The position numbers were made by a program, and so were the translations under genes. The notes beneath the pieces were generated by a model. That model searched no databases. It was not told the origin of the DNA and worked only from the letters and a program-made list of their open reading frames with translations. A stretch of DNA of 64,000 nt from assembly GCF_001625195.1 (NCBI RefSeq), contig NC_054389.1, positions 2,046,001-2,110,000 of the forward strand, in the 5' to 3' direction. The stretch comes from Drechmeria coniospora. Taxonomy: Eukaryota > Ascomycota > Sordariomycetes > Hypocreales > Ophiocordycipitaceae. Below, one piece after another: positions 1-13,303 of the stretch (the first letter of the stretch is position 1; every line of letters starts with the position of its first letter).

Positions 1-2307
1 GAGCACTGATGTAATTACTTGTCCAAGCAGTCGTACGACAAAGTTCTCCGTACAATGTACTCCGTCCTCCGTCCTCCGTTCTGGTATCTGCTTTCTTTCG
101 TACCCGTACTAGAGAATGAGCCATCTTGCCAAATGTACGATAGGCCCTGCTTGGCCTATGGCGCTAGGTTTATAGGCACGAATTAGACCTAGTGCACCAT
201 AATCGGCACGCCGTCGGGTTGATGTATCACTTCCGTGACAGTGCGGAATTCCCACCACGGGACGCACTAACTTACCTGCGAACAATGTCCGTACCACTAG
301 GAATCCGACATGCATAAGTACGAAGGTATCGACATGTGCGGAATACGGTACGGAGTAATACTCCGTACTTGGTTGTACGTACATGTGCACCTACTACTTG
401 GGCAAGTACTTGTACGACGAGTACGGGGCGACCTGTACATGTACTTGCAGTACCGATGCAATGAATGCGTACCTAGTTGTGTAACTGCATATACAGTAAA
501 TGCCGTGAATGTGCATGTACTGTACGGAGTAGGGAAGGATACCAGCCATACTAGGCCCAGTTGGATTGCATTATTAATAATACCAAACACGCGCCAGATG
601 TAGATGCACACCTACCGCAGCTGTGGAGGTGCTTGTATTTGAAGTAAGCAATACATGTGCATGTGCAGTGCATTTCGAGTTGGTTCGATACTAGGTACCC
701 TTCAGTACAAGCTGGTGTTCTGCAAGTACTGTACGCAGTACGGAGTAGTTGTACATGTTCTTGTAGGCATTCCGTACGGAGTACTTACTTCGTGCCTAGG
801 TTTGACATGTTCGCTACTTGTACACTGTACTTGTACAGTACGGAGAACGTCGTTGGATTGCCGTGTCGCACCACCAGAGCTCTAGCGGGCAAACTTGTAC
901 GTGTACAGCTACACGTGCAGTATTCGGTCCAGGTTGTACGCATGGTTGCGTGCTCATCCCTGCGAAGAGGAAATTGCTTCGACCAAGGCTTGGCGAACGG
1001 CGCTTTGGACAGGAACGCCAAGTCATCATGGGGATGCCACAAGTTTTCGTGGCCTGCACAGAGGGCCAAGCGCACTTGCTTGTACACCTAGTACTCGGGC
1101 AGGCATGCTCAGGTACGGAGCACGTGTACGGAGTACGCCGTACAAGTACATGCACTTGTACAACTACTTACTGTACTTGCCGTAATTGTACTACGGAGTA
1201 CAGCAAGTAAGTACCTAGTACGGAGTGCATGTGCACGCATTCAGTAAGCTTCCAGAGCATTGAAGCCGACGAGGCGGCAGGGGGTTCTTTCGCGGGTGGA
1301 TTTTTGGCGCCCCTTTCATGAAATCGTTCGATGCAGTGTATTACTGAGTATTGCAGAGAGTACTTAGGGCAGAGGCTCCCATCTTCCTCTCGGCCACTGT
1401 CCGGTAACAACATTGCGCATGGCTGGCCGGTTGCACCGCCTCTGCGATAGGTATCCGGACTATTTCATACCAGTGGCACGAATGCTCCAGAAAACGGGCC
1501 ATGCTGCAAGCGAAATTGACAACTCCTTACGCGCAAGTACGTTCCTGGCACAGTACTGTACAAGTACTGTACTGTAAGCACTCCTACTTGTACGGAGTAG
1601 GTGTAAGTACAGCGATTGAGCATGACGTTCTTGTACGGCGAGTGCACGTTGCAGGCGGAGAGATGAGAGTAATACTCCGTGCTCCGTAATTGCTGGTGAC
1701 GAACTTGCACATGTAGGTCCGATTGCTGGGGAAGCTGATGGCAACGTCTTCTCCAAATCTACTCCGTACTATCCCCTCCCCCCCTCCCCCTCCTCGTGGC
1801 AGGGAACGACTCCACTGTTTTGGGGGAGGAGAGGTGGGGGCGGGCGCGGAAAAGCTTCTGGATTGACCGTGGAAGCTTTTGGTGTCTCCATTTCTCGGAG
1901 GCTGCAAAGGTCAGGTACATCGAATTCTGTACTCGTGCTGTCCGTTGGTATAAGTAGTACAGCAGAACAACATGTTGTCATATTATCCATCCCGGCACTC
2001 CGTACCGAGTCCGCTGATTTCGGTTCCAATATCGCCGACCCTGAAGAAGGCCGAGGCCTACTTACAGAGCTGCCTCTGGGTACCTTCTAGGTTCCTACCA
2101 CGGTGACAGCACCCGCGAATTTGGTACGAGTACGGAGTACTCCGTTCAAGTACTGCAAGTACAACTGTATTCGCCTACTTGTGCTTGGTTGTACTGTACA
2201 TGTGCCCTGTAGTGGAGGGCTCCGTACTGAACACCGAACCTGTGCTTGGTGCTCGTACAAGTAGTGTTTTCTCAGCACGGAGCACTCAAAGAAATACAAG
2301 TGCGGTA

Positions 2308-2323
2308 TACTCCGTACGGAGTA
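2308..2323. repeat. Perfect 16-bp palindrome of the GTAC family
   Basis: The sequence tactccgtacggagta equals its own reverse complement. It contains CCG-N2-CGG at 2312-2319. It is one well-formed copy of a word family dispersed through all intergenic regions of the window. Closely related copies lie at 772-779 (core), 2132-2145, 30628-30645, 34840-34857, 35199-35212, 52919-52930 and 53002-53019. Confidence 0.85.
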
Positions 2324-5300
2324 CTTGCACGTACAGTATGCTGTACTGGCTGCAGAGCAATTTCCAACGAGCAAAGGAGACCCAGGCGTCGTCACAGGTA
2401 CCTGCTCCATAGGTACGGAGTACATGTACAACTACAGTAGGTAATTATAAACAGTCACCGTCAAGCATGCAACCGTCGTCTCCCTCCTGCAGTTCGGGGG
2501 GCCGCATGCACCGATACATGCAAACTACCTAGTAATAAGTACTTTACTCCGTACTCCGTAGTGCCAGGAGAACTTAGTAGGCAAGTACCTACTTACCAGG
2601 TAGTTCCTACAGCACATACCTGTACCACCTACTACTACCTACTAGGTAATTACTAGTAAGTACTTGCATTGTTAGGCAGGTACAGTACACCTGCTGTGGG
2701 TGTAGGTGCACGAGCACATGAGCTCGTACGGACAGCATCCAGTATTAATTACTCGGACGTAGGGAAAGGGTCAATGCTGAATGCAAGACGCTTGTGCGAG
2801 TACAAGTACGGCAGCTGCACCAAGCATGTCAGCAATCTTCTTCCTTCCTCAGGTGACACGCGGAAAACGGACCGAGGAGGGCCTTGGCGGCCGGTTCCCT
2901 AGGGCTACCTCCTGCACCTCGCTTGACTCGTGAATCCCGAACACAAGCAAATCATGCCCCATTTCGAGCTGCCGTGACTTCTTCACCTGCAGGATGTGCA
3001 TACGAGCAGGGCAACGAGGCAGGTACGCAAAATATACTTGCACTCCCTTCTTCTGCGGTTTCAGAGCATATGCGGAATGCTTACCGTAGTATTGGCGCAG
3101 TACCTATAGTACTCCTTGCACATGCACAACTGTTACCGTGCAGTGCAAGTGCAGCAAGTACAGAGAATAGGGAGGGAGGGCTCTGTCCCAGTACGATGGA
3201 CGACGCAATTCGAAAGACATCATCATACCGAATACATGTACACATACTTGTAGGCCTGTGGAATAGTGCACACCACAACGGGTAATTACAGCAAGTGTGC
3301 TTCCAAGTCCTGCACATGCACGTGTCCATAGGTACTTACCGAATGCATCTGCTGTTCATGTACGTATGCTTGTACAAGTATTACTCCGTACAGGACTAGG
3401 ACCGTGCAAGTACAGTAAGTAGAGATGCTTGGACCGTACTCGCACGAACAGGCGTGTGTGAGGGCGTAAGTACTGTACTTGCAAATGCACAAGTATGCAC
3501 ATATTGCAAAATACCTAGTAGTTAGCACATACTTACTCCCTACATGTAGTTGTACAGTGATCCTTCGAACAGGCACTCCGTTCGGAGCACTTAATACTGC
3601 AAATATTAATATACCAGTACGGTGTACACTTAGGTACTTAAGTACATGTACATGCAGGTGTAGCGTACATGTACGGAGTACGGAGTACAAGAACCTGGGA
3701 TTGTACCAGGGCTTGTGTGGGATAGAAAAGTAAGTACTTACGTACCTTTGGATCATGACAGCCGTGCCACACAAGTGCTGTTGTACGTATTGATACCTAC
3801 AATTGCAACAAAAACAACCAACAAAAAAAACCAACAAAAATAAACCATTACATAATGCTTGCGCTCAGATGGACATGTGTAAATGTTTGGTCGGTAGGTG
3901 CCTCTGTCCGTCATCAAGAAATAGTTAAAATAATACTGCACAAACGCGAGGTGTACCCCTACAGTGCTGTACGGAGTACCTGCAATGAAGAATGACTTTT
4001 GAGAGCAACACGTACATGTAAGTACATGTACTACTTGCAAGCAGAGAAGTGCTGTCCTCGTACTTACGTTCGTTCCTCGTACGTTTTCTCCTCCCAAGAC
4101 GAATCTTACTGCTCTAGTAGGAGTGCAAGTGCGGAAAATTCACTTCACATTCACGGTTCCCCGGCAAGGATACAAGCTCTGTAGGCGTACGGAGTATGGA
4201 GTACAAAGGCGAATTGACACGCTAGGGATTTTCAATCTTGGTGGCGTAGTTCACAACCCAATTCCAGCGCACTTGGCCATTCGTGATGCACTTGGTCATT
4301 CGTGATCGTACGAGCAGGTGCCAGAACGAATACTACTTGTACGTACAGGTGATGAGCAACTCGCCCGACCGGTGCGTGGCCCCTTGACCACGAAAGTATA
4401 TTCCTACTGTGCACCTTGTATGTAATGTTAGGTGCAAGTACAGCATGGCTACGATCCGATTGCTTGTAATAATTACTGTACAAGTGCTTTGTGTACGTAA
4501 GTACTGTACATGTCGGTACACCCCAAGTACCCATGGAAGTGCTGCACTTTGAAATACACCATCAACTCCAAGGCAGCGTCTGAAAAGGCCAGAGGATGCG
4601 TGCACTCCGTATGCAAGCACTGCTGCCCGGCTGTATGAGAAACCGACGAGTTACCGCCCCTCCGGCATCCTCCGCTGCAAGTGCTCGAGGTGACCCAGAA
4701 TCAAGTCAATCGATGAGAAACTGACACCAGCCAAGGGAGCATACCGATACGAGATGAAGCGTACTTACAACTACATGAATGTACCAGTATAGCATGTCGG
4801 CAGGCAGCACTGCACGTAGGTACGAAAGTACGTGCTGCGACTGATCTGCCACGCAAGATGGTGCCAGGTCAGCTGGACAGGGTCGTAGCGTGAGTTGCCA
4901 CTCCGTTCCTCCGTTCCTGTTCTCGTACTGTAGGTAATACCTCCCTACTAGGTACTAGAGGTGCCTGGTAGGAGATGCGGCACACGTACAGCCCGTTGGT
5001 GTGAACTAAGGCATGGACATGGTCTGGACTCCGTTGCGCCGGTTGCTTTATGACGAGTGCTTCCGGGTAACCAACTGTATTGGCCAAGAAGGTACGAATA
5101 CTCGTATTATATGTACAGTATGTGGATGTGCAAGCAAGTGCTCACACCGCGGCCACTTAGCTAGTACTTTCCATTTGCATCTACAGCACGATACTGAATT
5201 ATTAAATGCACCACGGCAGAAATGCACCGGTATGGTAGTATTCTGGCAGGACGCACAGCGCAGGACCTGCACCGAGTACATACATGTAGTACATGTAGGT

Positions 5301-8300
5301 GCAATTACGTACAGTACTGTACTGTACTTGTACATGCCACTTCATGTACTTGCTCACAGTACGCACCTACAGTACAAAGTACAGTGCGTAGGAATATTAG
5401 CACGTACCTACATCCATCCATGTACAGGTACATATGCAACACACACATGTTCGTGCACCGCCAGAGGACTTGTGCCTGCCTGCTCCGAACGAGTAGCCGG
5501 AACTATCGTGCCATACTCAAGCTAGTGCTCGAGAAACTCCGGCTGTCCGTCCTTACCTTGCGAGACGAGCAATGGACGGTTGGCAGAGGTGATGTGAACC
5601 TTGGGCCGCCGTACTCGGTGCGTCGCGAGTAAAATACGGCCTTGCGTCGGAGAATGGCGTCAGCGTTGCCTCGAGCCGGCGCAAACACAAGCTCAACCAA
5701 GCACGGGCCAGCGGGAGACGCTTGCTTGCAAGCCAGCGAGCGAGCGCGCTCACGGAATCCGAGGCATGAAAGTGACTGGGCGGCATGCATGATGAAAGTG
5801 CAGCGAGTAAATACGGTTATTCTTGCCAGACCAAACGCCATGGCGAGAGCCAAGGGAAAAGAGACTTTCCGCCGCTCGCGCCTGTCCCAAACCAAAATGA
5901 AGTACGATGCCGCCAGCGACGACGAGGACTAGATCGAGGGTCGGTGTAACTTCTGATACGTGGTCTTTGCCCCGTCATTGGTATCTGTATGCGTGTGTAT
6001 GTATTCGTGGCACCGAGTACATTCATGCGTCGTCGATGCCGCCGGGTTGCGATGGGCGAAAGCAGCATGCCACGAGGCCTGGAATGAAATGCCATGGTTT
6101 GTCCGCCACGAATACTGGCCTTTTTTTGCACGCCAGGAAGTCCGACGAACCTGCACGGAGCACATAATTTGCTCTTCGGGCCTTGAGCCAGCCTGAGTTC
6201 CGCTGCTAGGGGGCCTATGAGCACTAGTGGTACGTGTTCGCGCTCCAATCGAACGAATGAACGGTGGCAGGACAATCCGGTACAGTGCATGTAGCCGCCA
6301 CCCCCCCCCCCCACCCCTTGCTGTTGCCGCTCCTTTGCCGGTGGTACGAGCGCTGGTGGCAAGTGCAAGTAAGTACTAAAGTATTACTGTACACCTCCAA
6401 AGGCAAGCACGTGTGCTAGCACGCGCAGAGTCATCCAGGCTGCCAACTGTAAATTGCTGAATGCTGAGCGCAGCGGACAAGACAGTCGCCGACTTCAGCA
6501 GGCAGCACACGAGTGAACGTACCCGTCTGCTGGTTTCCATTGACGATAGAGATACTACCAACATGTGCGTGCTACATGAACTGCCGTCCATCGATTCCAA
6601 CCATTCGACGGTAGTACTTACTTTTGCCGCTGTCTCGGGATTGACGGGTCTTGGGGACCGGATACAAGGAGAGTACGGACGACATGTAGTTGAAGTAAGT
6701 ACTTTGCCCCAGCTGTATTTGTAAAACTGTACTCCGTACAAGCATTATTACTGAGTAAGTATTTGTGTACAGTACTGTATATACATTCTTACCTAGTACT
6801 AAGGGAACTGTGCATGCACTTGCATGTAAGTGGTGCGCGTACTTGGTACGTGTATACGAAGAATTACTTGTAGCAACCGAGTACATGTACTCGTAGGTGC
6901 ACACCTGCCGGTACCTAAGCACGGTACGCTACATGCTGGTGCTTTTCATGCTCATATTTTCACAATGACTGCAAACCTACGTACCTAGTACTCTGGTAGC
7001 CTGATGAGTAATTAGTAATTGTGTCTAGCACAGCATGCGTGTGCTTGAATGTACGCTGCTAGTATGCAGTCATGTGCACTCTACTCTACTCCATGCTCGG
7101 CAGGTACCTAAGTACGTACGTTGTCCAAGTACACGAATGTGTACAAGTACAAATACTGCACTGCAAGTACTACTTAGGTACAGTACTAGGTAGAGAACAC
7201 CTAGTACTTGCAGTACCTAAACCTGCCTGTACAGCACCGTGCTGTAAGTACACCTACTGTCGGTGCATACGTGCCTGCGCTTCGTACTGCACTCGTAATC
7301 AATTAGCGCCCCCCCCCTTCGCTCGAAACAGACCAAGGGACGGCGCCAACAAAGATCGCCGTCGAGTACTTGCCAACTCGTACTCGTATTCGTCCTCCGT
7401 GCTCACAAGCAGATTATGCCGACAAATCAACGCAAACCTGGTACATACCTATAAGTGATGATGGATCAAGGTTTGTCTGTGAGCGCGCCTAGCCATTCCT
7501 GGCTGCTGGACCGCGTCCTTTGCATCATCTTCACCAGCTACTGCGTGCTCGTATCTCCTTTTCCGTCCTGCCTTGCTGTGCGATACTTTGGCCGCAAACA
7601 CACCTTCTTCTTGATCGGGCAAGGGGCAGACCGGGCGGGCGATTCATGTCTCGCCATTCATCCAAGTGCATGTACAGGTGCCAATGCGAGAGCGACGTGA
7701 GTGCGAGCGAGTAAGGCACGAGGAACCAAAATGCAAGCGACCTTCATCTATGCACTGGAACTACTCGCGATGCGTCTCGCAAACTAAAGGAAAAAAAAAA
7801 AAGAACGCGTGCTCGCAGGAAGCAACCATGGTGTGAATGAATCGGAGCAAAGTCATGAGATGCATCTTAGACCAGCCGCAAGCGCGGAACACGGGCCAAC
7901 ACCGTGGCAGATTACTGTACATGTGTATGCACGGAGTTCGGTGTACGGTAGAGCGGACGAGTGACGAGAAGGGGGGGGGGCGGTTTACAGTAGGGGGGAT
8001 GGAGGATGGAGGGCAAGCGAGGAGCTTGCAGGTGCGTGACGAACCGTGTGTTGGGAGAGGAACTCATCCATGTCCAGGAAACAGGTCCGATTTCTTCCCT
8101 TATTTTTTGGTCAACTAATAATTACTTGCTTGTCACCAAATTGTCAACCACACAAGGAAGGGCACCTTCGAGAAGTCGAAGCCTTGCCTGCCTGGTGGGG
8201 ATTCTCTCCACGAGATTGTCTGCTTGACTGGCCTCATGCTACTAAAGCACTGCAGAGATTATTGCCTGCATGCACCGGCTGGACTAGTACGTACGTACTA

Positions 8301-8388
8301 GGCTAGGTACCTAGTGCCTACATGTAGTACACAGTACGAGCGTGCTGTACCAAGTACTTGCATGGAGGTACAGTACTGTACAGTAAGT

Positions 8389-8468
8389 ACAGTGAGTAAG
8401 CACAGCAAGTAAGTACAGTAAGTAAGTACAGTAAGTAAGTACCTAGTACAGTAAGTAAGTACAGTACA
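8389..8468. repeat. Short tandem array of a 13-bp acagtaagtaagt unit
   Basis: Four imperfect copies of acagtaagtaagt follow each other, interrupted once by acctagt. The array sits at the end of the GTAC-rich desert. It looks like local slippage or expansion of the same intergenic vocabulary. Confidence 0.7.
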
Positions 8469-8689
8469 ATAGATGTCCCCGACCATGAGGACACAAAGTA
8501 CAAGTGTCCAACGCGTGCAGAAGGGTTCTTGCTGTCCTGACAAGTCACTGGTACCTCGCCGCGTAGCCGCGATGACAAGGCCGGCGCTCCTGGTTGCCTG
8601 CTGTCATGTACCTTACTGCAATCACCCCCCCTCCCCCCCGGGACTTCTTGAATGCACGCCCCACCTCACGTCGTCACTGGTCCGGCGCC

Positions 8690-9717
8690 GTGTACTTGTT
8701 CCCTCGCCTTTCTGACCTCTCGCCTCTCCTTCTCTCTTTTCCCTCTTCCACTTTTCTCTTCTCCATCCATCCCCGGTTTACGAGTAAGAAAAAAACTGCA
8801 TTCTCCCGTCGCTTGCGGAATCGGCCTCTGTTGTCACAACCAGCTCGTCCGAAGATCGAGCAAGCCCCGCGTATCCGCCCGCGTGTGCCATTCAGTGAGT
8901 GGGTGGGAAAAACCTATCGGGAGCGAAAAAAAAAATCCATTCGGTCTCCTCCCTCCTGGATCCATCCCCCAGCACCACATTTTTATTCTGCTTGCGGTTT
9001 CGGTTTCCATCAAGGGCCCACTCGCCACCATCGAACAAGCATCAAAAACGGGTTCCGCTTTGCCGCCGCGTCTGCTGCATCCACCACACACGCACACGCA
9101 CACGAAATCCCAGAGGTTTGGTCCTGGTTCTGACCCAAGCACGAGTACCTGCACCTCGCCGCGCGGTACCTCTTTCGACCTGGGCGCCCACACACGGCAC
9201 AAGTACTCCCGGACCAGACCCATCCGCTATCGCCGCAAGCTTGGTCTGCATCCACCACCACCGCCGTTGGCCTCACACCTCCCCAATCTCGCACCCACTT
9301 TTCTCGCCTTCTCGAGCACTTCGCGGTTGTACCTGTCCCGTCACCAAAGCCCCAATCTCTCTGGAAAGGAAAAAAAAATAAAACCAGCATCGGCACCCAG
9401 TCTCCACTCTGGAACCCTCCCTCCAACACCACACCTCCAAGAGGAATCTGCCTTGAGCCGCTTCATCCACCTCGCCGGAACGTTTGCCTACCCGTATCCT
9501 CGCGTGGGCCTCGTCGTCTTCGGTTGTGCGCGCCTCGATCAACCCTCGTCCTGACTGACGCGGATTCGTTCGAACCTTGTCGGGTCACCGCCGCTCGAGT
9601 CCTCTCCGACCTCCCGTCATCGTCGTCTCGTCCCCCTCCCCCCCCCCCCCACGACACCCTTCCGAGTCGCCTCCGGCAGCCCTCTCTCGTTCGCGACGCG
9701 TCTTCACGTGGAATAGT
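8690..9717 (+). promoter_or_regulatory. Pyrimidine-rich promoter and 5' leader of the zinc-finger regulator
   Basis: This kilobase immediately upstream of the regulator is strongly C/T-rich with tracts such as ctctccttctctctttt near 8725. It lacks the GTAC words of the desert. Such CT-rich blocks are typical of transcription start regions of filamentous fungal genes. A 300-codon open frame at 8652-9554 is low complexity and was not accepted as a gene. The true transcription start and any leader intron cannot be seen from sequence. Confidence 0.55.
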
Positions 9718-12587
9718 ATGGACGGATCTCCTTACCCATCCAATGGTATAAACACGAACTCGGCGCCTCAGACGTACCCATCACCGACGGCCGCATCCCC
9801 GAACCAGCTCGGCTCCCCGACTCCCCAGACGCTGCCTCCGCTGCAGCCTCCGACCTCTGCGATGCAGCCCATGTACAACAGCCACCCGCACACGCCGCGA
9901 ACCCCCGGGACGCCCAACACGCCCAACTCGACGGGCAACGTGACGAGCTACCAGAACACGTCGCAGCCCTCGTCCCGGCCGGGCATGTACTCGATGGCCC
10001 AGAACCCGTACCCGCCGCATCAAGGCTACGGCACCACGTCGGCCATGATGCCGCAGGCCACCACGGCTGCCTCGCACCCGCACCAGCACCCGCAGCCCAT
10101 CGCCCCGGCGCCGGCCCCCCCCGGCGGCCGCGGTCCTCCTGTCCTGCGCCCGATGCCCCCGGGTGGCATCATCCCCCAGCCCGGCATGAACTCGCCCTAC
10201 GGCCCCGGGCCGCTCATGCAGCCGAACCAGCCCATCCAGGACGGCGAGCAGCCGACGCACGTCGTCGGCTCTCAGGGTCGCCGGGGCATCCTCCCCAGCG
10301 CCCCCGGAAGGCCCGCCGCTCCCGCCGCCGGCACCGGCGCCGCCAAGAGCACCGTCATCCCCGTCAAGGATGCCGATGGCAAGTTTCCCTGCCCTCACTG
10401 CACCAAGACGTACCTGCACGCCAAGCACCTGAAGCGTCACCTCCTCCGACGTAAGTTTTTCTCGGCTCCTCCCGCGAGTGGTCCCCGCCGTCGACGCGGC
10501 CTAACCGATTCGCAGACACTGGCGACCGCCCCTACATGTGCGTGCTTTGCCGTGACACGTTCTCGCGCAGTGACATCTTGAAGCGTCACTTCCAGAAGTG
10601 CTCCATCCGCCGTGGCAACCCCACCGGAGCCAGCCACCTGTCCCACCCTCAAGCCCACGTGAAGAAGAACGCGCAGGCCCAGAAGGCGGCCGGCCTAGGC
10701 AACGAGGGCGACCTGAACCATCTCAACGGCCTCAACAACATGCCCCCCGCCGACGGCATGGTGCATCCGTTCGGCATGGTTCCCGTGTCGGATGGCATGA
10801 ACAGCATGGCGGGCGACCAGAGCCACCTCTCGCGCTCCAACAGCATGCAGAGGCTCGAGAACGGCGCGGCCCAGGACAGGAGAAGCATGCCCGGCATGGG
10901 AAACTCGCAACCCTACGGCAACGACGGCATAAGCAACCAGCAGATGCCCCAGTACAGCATGCCTCCGGGTCAGAATGGCATGCCCATGTATGGTGGTTCG
11001 AACCCCAATCAACAATCTGGCCTCGATTGGTCTCAGATGTTCCAGGCTGGTGCGCATCAAACCCTCAACGATCATCCATTTCCTCCCCCTAATCGTGGAC
11101 AGACGCAGATCGGAACCAAAACCGGGCCTAACGTAGCCGCGGAGCCGACGGCTCGCCGCCCCAGCGATTCCGTCGTCTACTCCGAGTGGGGCATACCGTC
11201 GAACATTGAAAATCCCTACGTCCAACTTTCCGACCAGATCCTCAACTTCTTCTACCCTCCTACTAATGAGGCGATTGACCCCTTCCTGACGGGCATGAAC
11301 CTGCACTTTTCTCCCGACAACGTTCGCGATTTCATTTGTCAGTACCAAAACTTCCATCGACACGCGCCCCTCCTCCACTCGCCCTCGTTCCGCATCATGG
11401 AGGCGCACCCTGGCCTGGCCACGTCTCTCTGCTGCATCGGTGCCTGCTATTCGGATCGGGTCGAGCAGTCGGTCGTGCGGGACATGATGGACTCTCTCTG
11501 GACGGCCATGGAGCGAGATTGTTGCGCCGCGTCGACCACGAGCGTGGAAGACGCCGGCGTGCCCTCTCGCACATCCAGGTCGGGCATGGAGAGGCTTCAG
11601 GCCTTGCTGCTCATCAACGTCCTTCACGTCTGGAACGGCACTCGGCAACAGCGGGAACGGGCTCGGCAAATGTTCCCCCAGATCGCATCGCAGTGTCGAA
11701 GCCTCGGCCTGATGCATACACCCGTGGCCCTCAACGTCGAAGCGCGAGCCGATCATTGGATGTCCTGGGTGGAGCGGGAGCTGCGCGTGCGCCTCATGCA
11801 TGCCGTTTTCATGTGCGACACGATGTGGACTCTATTCTGCAACATGCCACCGCAGCTTGATCCTTTCGACATGGCCCTTCCGCTACCCTGCGCCGAGCCG
11901 GCCTGGGACGCGCGGGGTGCCTTCGACTGGGTTGCGGTGGTTCAGAATGCGGGAGGGAGCCCGACGGCAAGCGGCGTGCTCGAGCAACCGGAAACCAACC
12001 TGGCGCTGCGAACGCTGCTCCATCCGACGTACCGAATCATCGGAGGCAGGATGGGCACGAGCGGGATATTAGTCCTCGTCAATTCCATCATCTCCTTGAT
12101 CTGGCGCGCCCGGCGAGACGCCTGCGTCGACCTCTCCATGCATGACGCCCTCCCGCGCCGCGATTGGATCGTTTCGCACGCCAGCAGCATCAAGACGGAA
12201 ACCGGCGACGGCGGCCATCGTTTGGATCCCCGGTGTTACACCGCTTTGAGTGACGCTCTGGACAAGGTCAGGGGGATCTCGGACGAGGATGCGACGTCAA
12301 TCACAAGTTGTGCGCCGGGGTCTGTCATGTCGTCTCACGTCGACGAGGCGTTTTCCATGGCGAGGCGCCTCCTGCGGGCGACGGAGCCCGACGACGCATG
12401 GCTGACGGAGGAAGCCTGTTTCACGCACGTTCTGCGGCTTTTCGGCGGTGCCAAGGCACGGGCAACGGACGATGAAGTATCAAAAGCAAAGGATCTAGGG
12501 GCGATGGTTGATGCCAACGAAGCGCGACACGGCATCGAGGAGGAGTTGGTGCTACACCTGACGGATTTTTTCGACGCTGTCTCATGA
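9718..12587 (+). CDS. Zinc-finger transcription factor with fungal-specific TF domain
   Basis: Predicted nuclear DNA-binding regulator of 934 residues. The model has two exons, 9718-10450 and 10516-12587, joined across a 65-bp intron (gtaagt...cgcag) that splits the last His of finger 1. Finger 1 is a classical C2H2 (C225, C228, H241, H245). It is followed by a TGDRPY linker, and finger 2 has C253, C256, H269 and then C273, a C2HC variant. Residues 1-220 are rich in Pro, Ser, Thr, Gln and Asn. From about residue 485 to 780 lies a helical region resembling the middle homology (fungal_trans) domain, including an FYPPTNEAIDPF stretch and an RVRLMHAVF helix. The start at 9718 is preferred; an in-frame ATG at 9577 would add 47 residues of low-complexity sequence. 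The target genes cannot be inferred. The nearest neighbour, a small convergent gene, gives no functional hint. Confidence 0.88.
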
Positions 12588-13303
12588 GGAGCAGACGACA
12601 ACAGAGCGGAGTGGAGCGAGGCCCGTTTTGAGATGGGAAGCAGCACGGATGGAGGCAAACTCTTTTACGATTTGACAAAAGCATTGGGGGGTGGGAGGCT
12701 GCATCGGTGGCGTTGAGATTGCTCACCTTTTTTTGTTTTGATTTCTTGCTGAATTCCTTTGAGAGAAATGGTTTTTTGGTGGCTTTCGTCTTGTATTCCG
12801 GATCTCCTTGCGGCTCAGAACCAACGACGTGCGAGACGGTTTCCAACATGGGCCAGCAGCGGTCCATCTCCTGCGGTGCATTCATTTCCAAAAGGATAGA
12901 CGGAGGCTGGAGTTCACTCTGCATTAGACTTTCGACGAAGATAGAGAAGGAAACGATGGTCCACCGGCGGCCGTTGTTGCGGAGGGCCACGACGGCCTCA
13001 TGGCCCGAGTGATTTGAACAATGATGTTTCGCACAGGTACATGATCCGTATATAAAGCAGTAAGTAGTATTATTAGTATGTAGTAGCTGAATGGATTTGA
13101 TGGTGGCAGGATCGACGAGTTTACGCGTTGCCGGCATGTGCGCTATGCTGTGACCAAAACGACGTGACTTGGAGGACGAAGAAGGCATGCCTCGCCTGGC
13201 CATACGGTGGACGACGACGACGCAATGCTGCCCGTCCTTGCTCGGCCAACGTGCCCCGAGCAAGCCGCACCAGCCGGCGCTTCCTTCTTCCCCCTTCCCC
13301 CAC
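12588..13303. other. Convergent intergenic region with 3' UTRs
   Basis: The stretch lies between the stop codons of the zinc-finger regulator (+) and the 65-residue membrane protein (-). It should carry both 3' UTRs. A T-rich stretch occurs at 12725-12780 and an AT-rich one at 13045-13085. A 334-codon minus-strand frame (12421-13425) overlaps both genes and shows no domain, so I treat it as a shadow. Confidence 0.6.

Larger units (their letters stand above)
1..8650. other. Gene desert rich in GTAC words
   Basis: I find no supportable gene in this stretch. Open frames here are short, lack recognisable motifs and are rich in Tyr, Cys, Val and Thr because they translate repeated gtac/tgta words. 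The DNA is dense in GTAC-centred words (tacggagtac, gtacttgtac, catgtac, cctagtac) on both strands. I counted 14 GTAC tetramers between 2101 and 2400. A GC-richer patch without these words lies at about 5500-6200. Short homopolymers occur at about 6301-6312 (C), 7790-7802 (A) and 7970-7980 (G). Confidence 0.75.

Noticed and set aside
5642..5932. Frame ending in an acidic SDDED tail in the first desert
   Set aside because: Looks gene-like at its end but has no homologous feature I recognise, and no exon or promoter support; overlapping frames run on the other strand.
1..8650. Repeat-induced point mutation as cause of the desert texture
   Set aside because: RIP gives C-to-T changes in long duplicated elements and TpA-rich AT blocks; here the words are ordered palindromes with many intact CpG and no recognisable transposon copies.
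8652..9554. 300-codon plus-strand frame upstream of the zinc-finger gene
   Set aside because: Low-complexity Ser/Pro/His composition from a CT-rich leader; overlapping frames on both strands; no domain.
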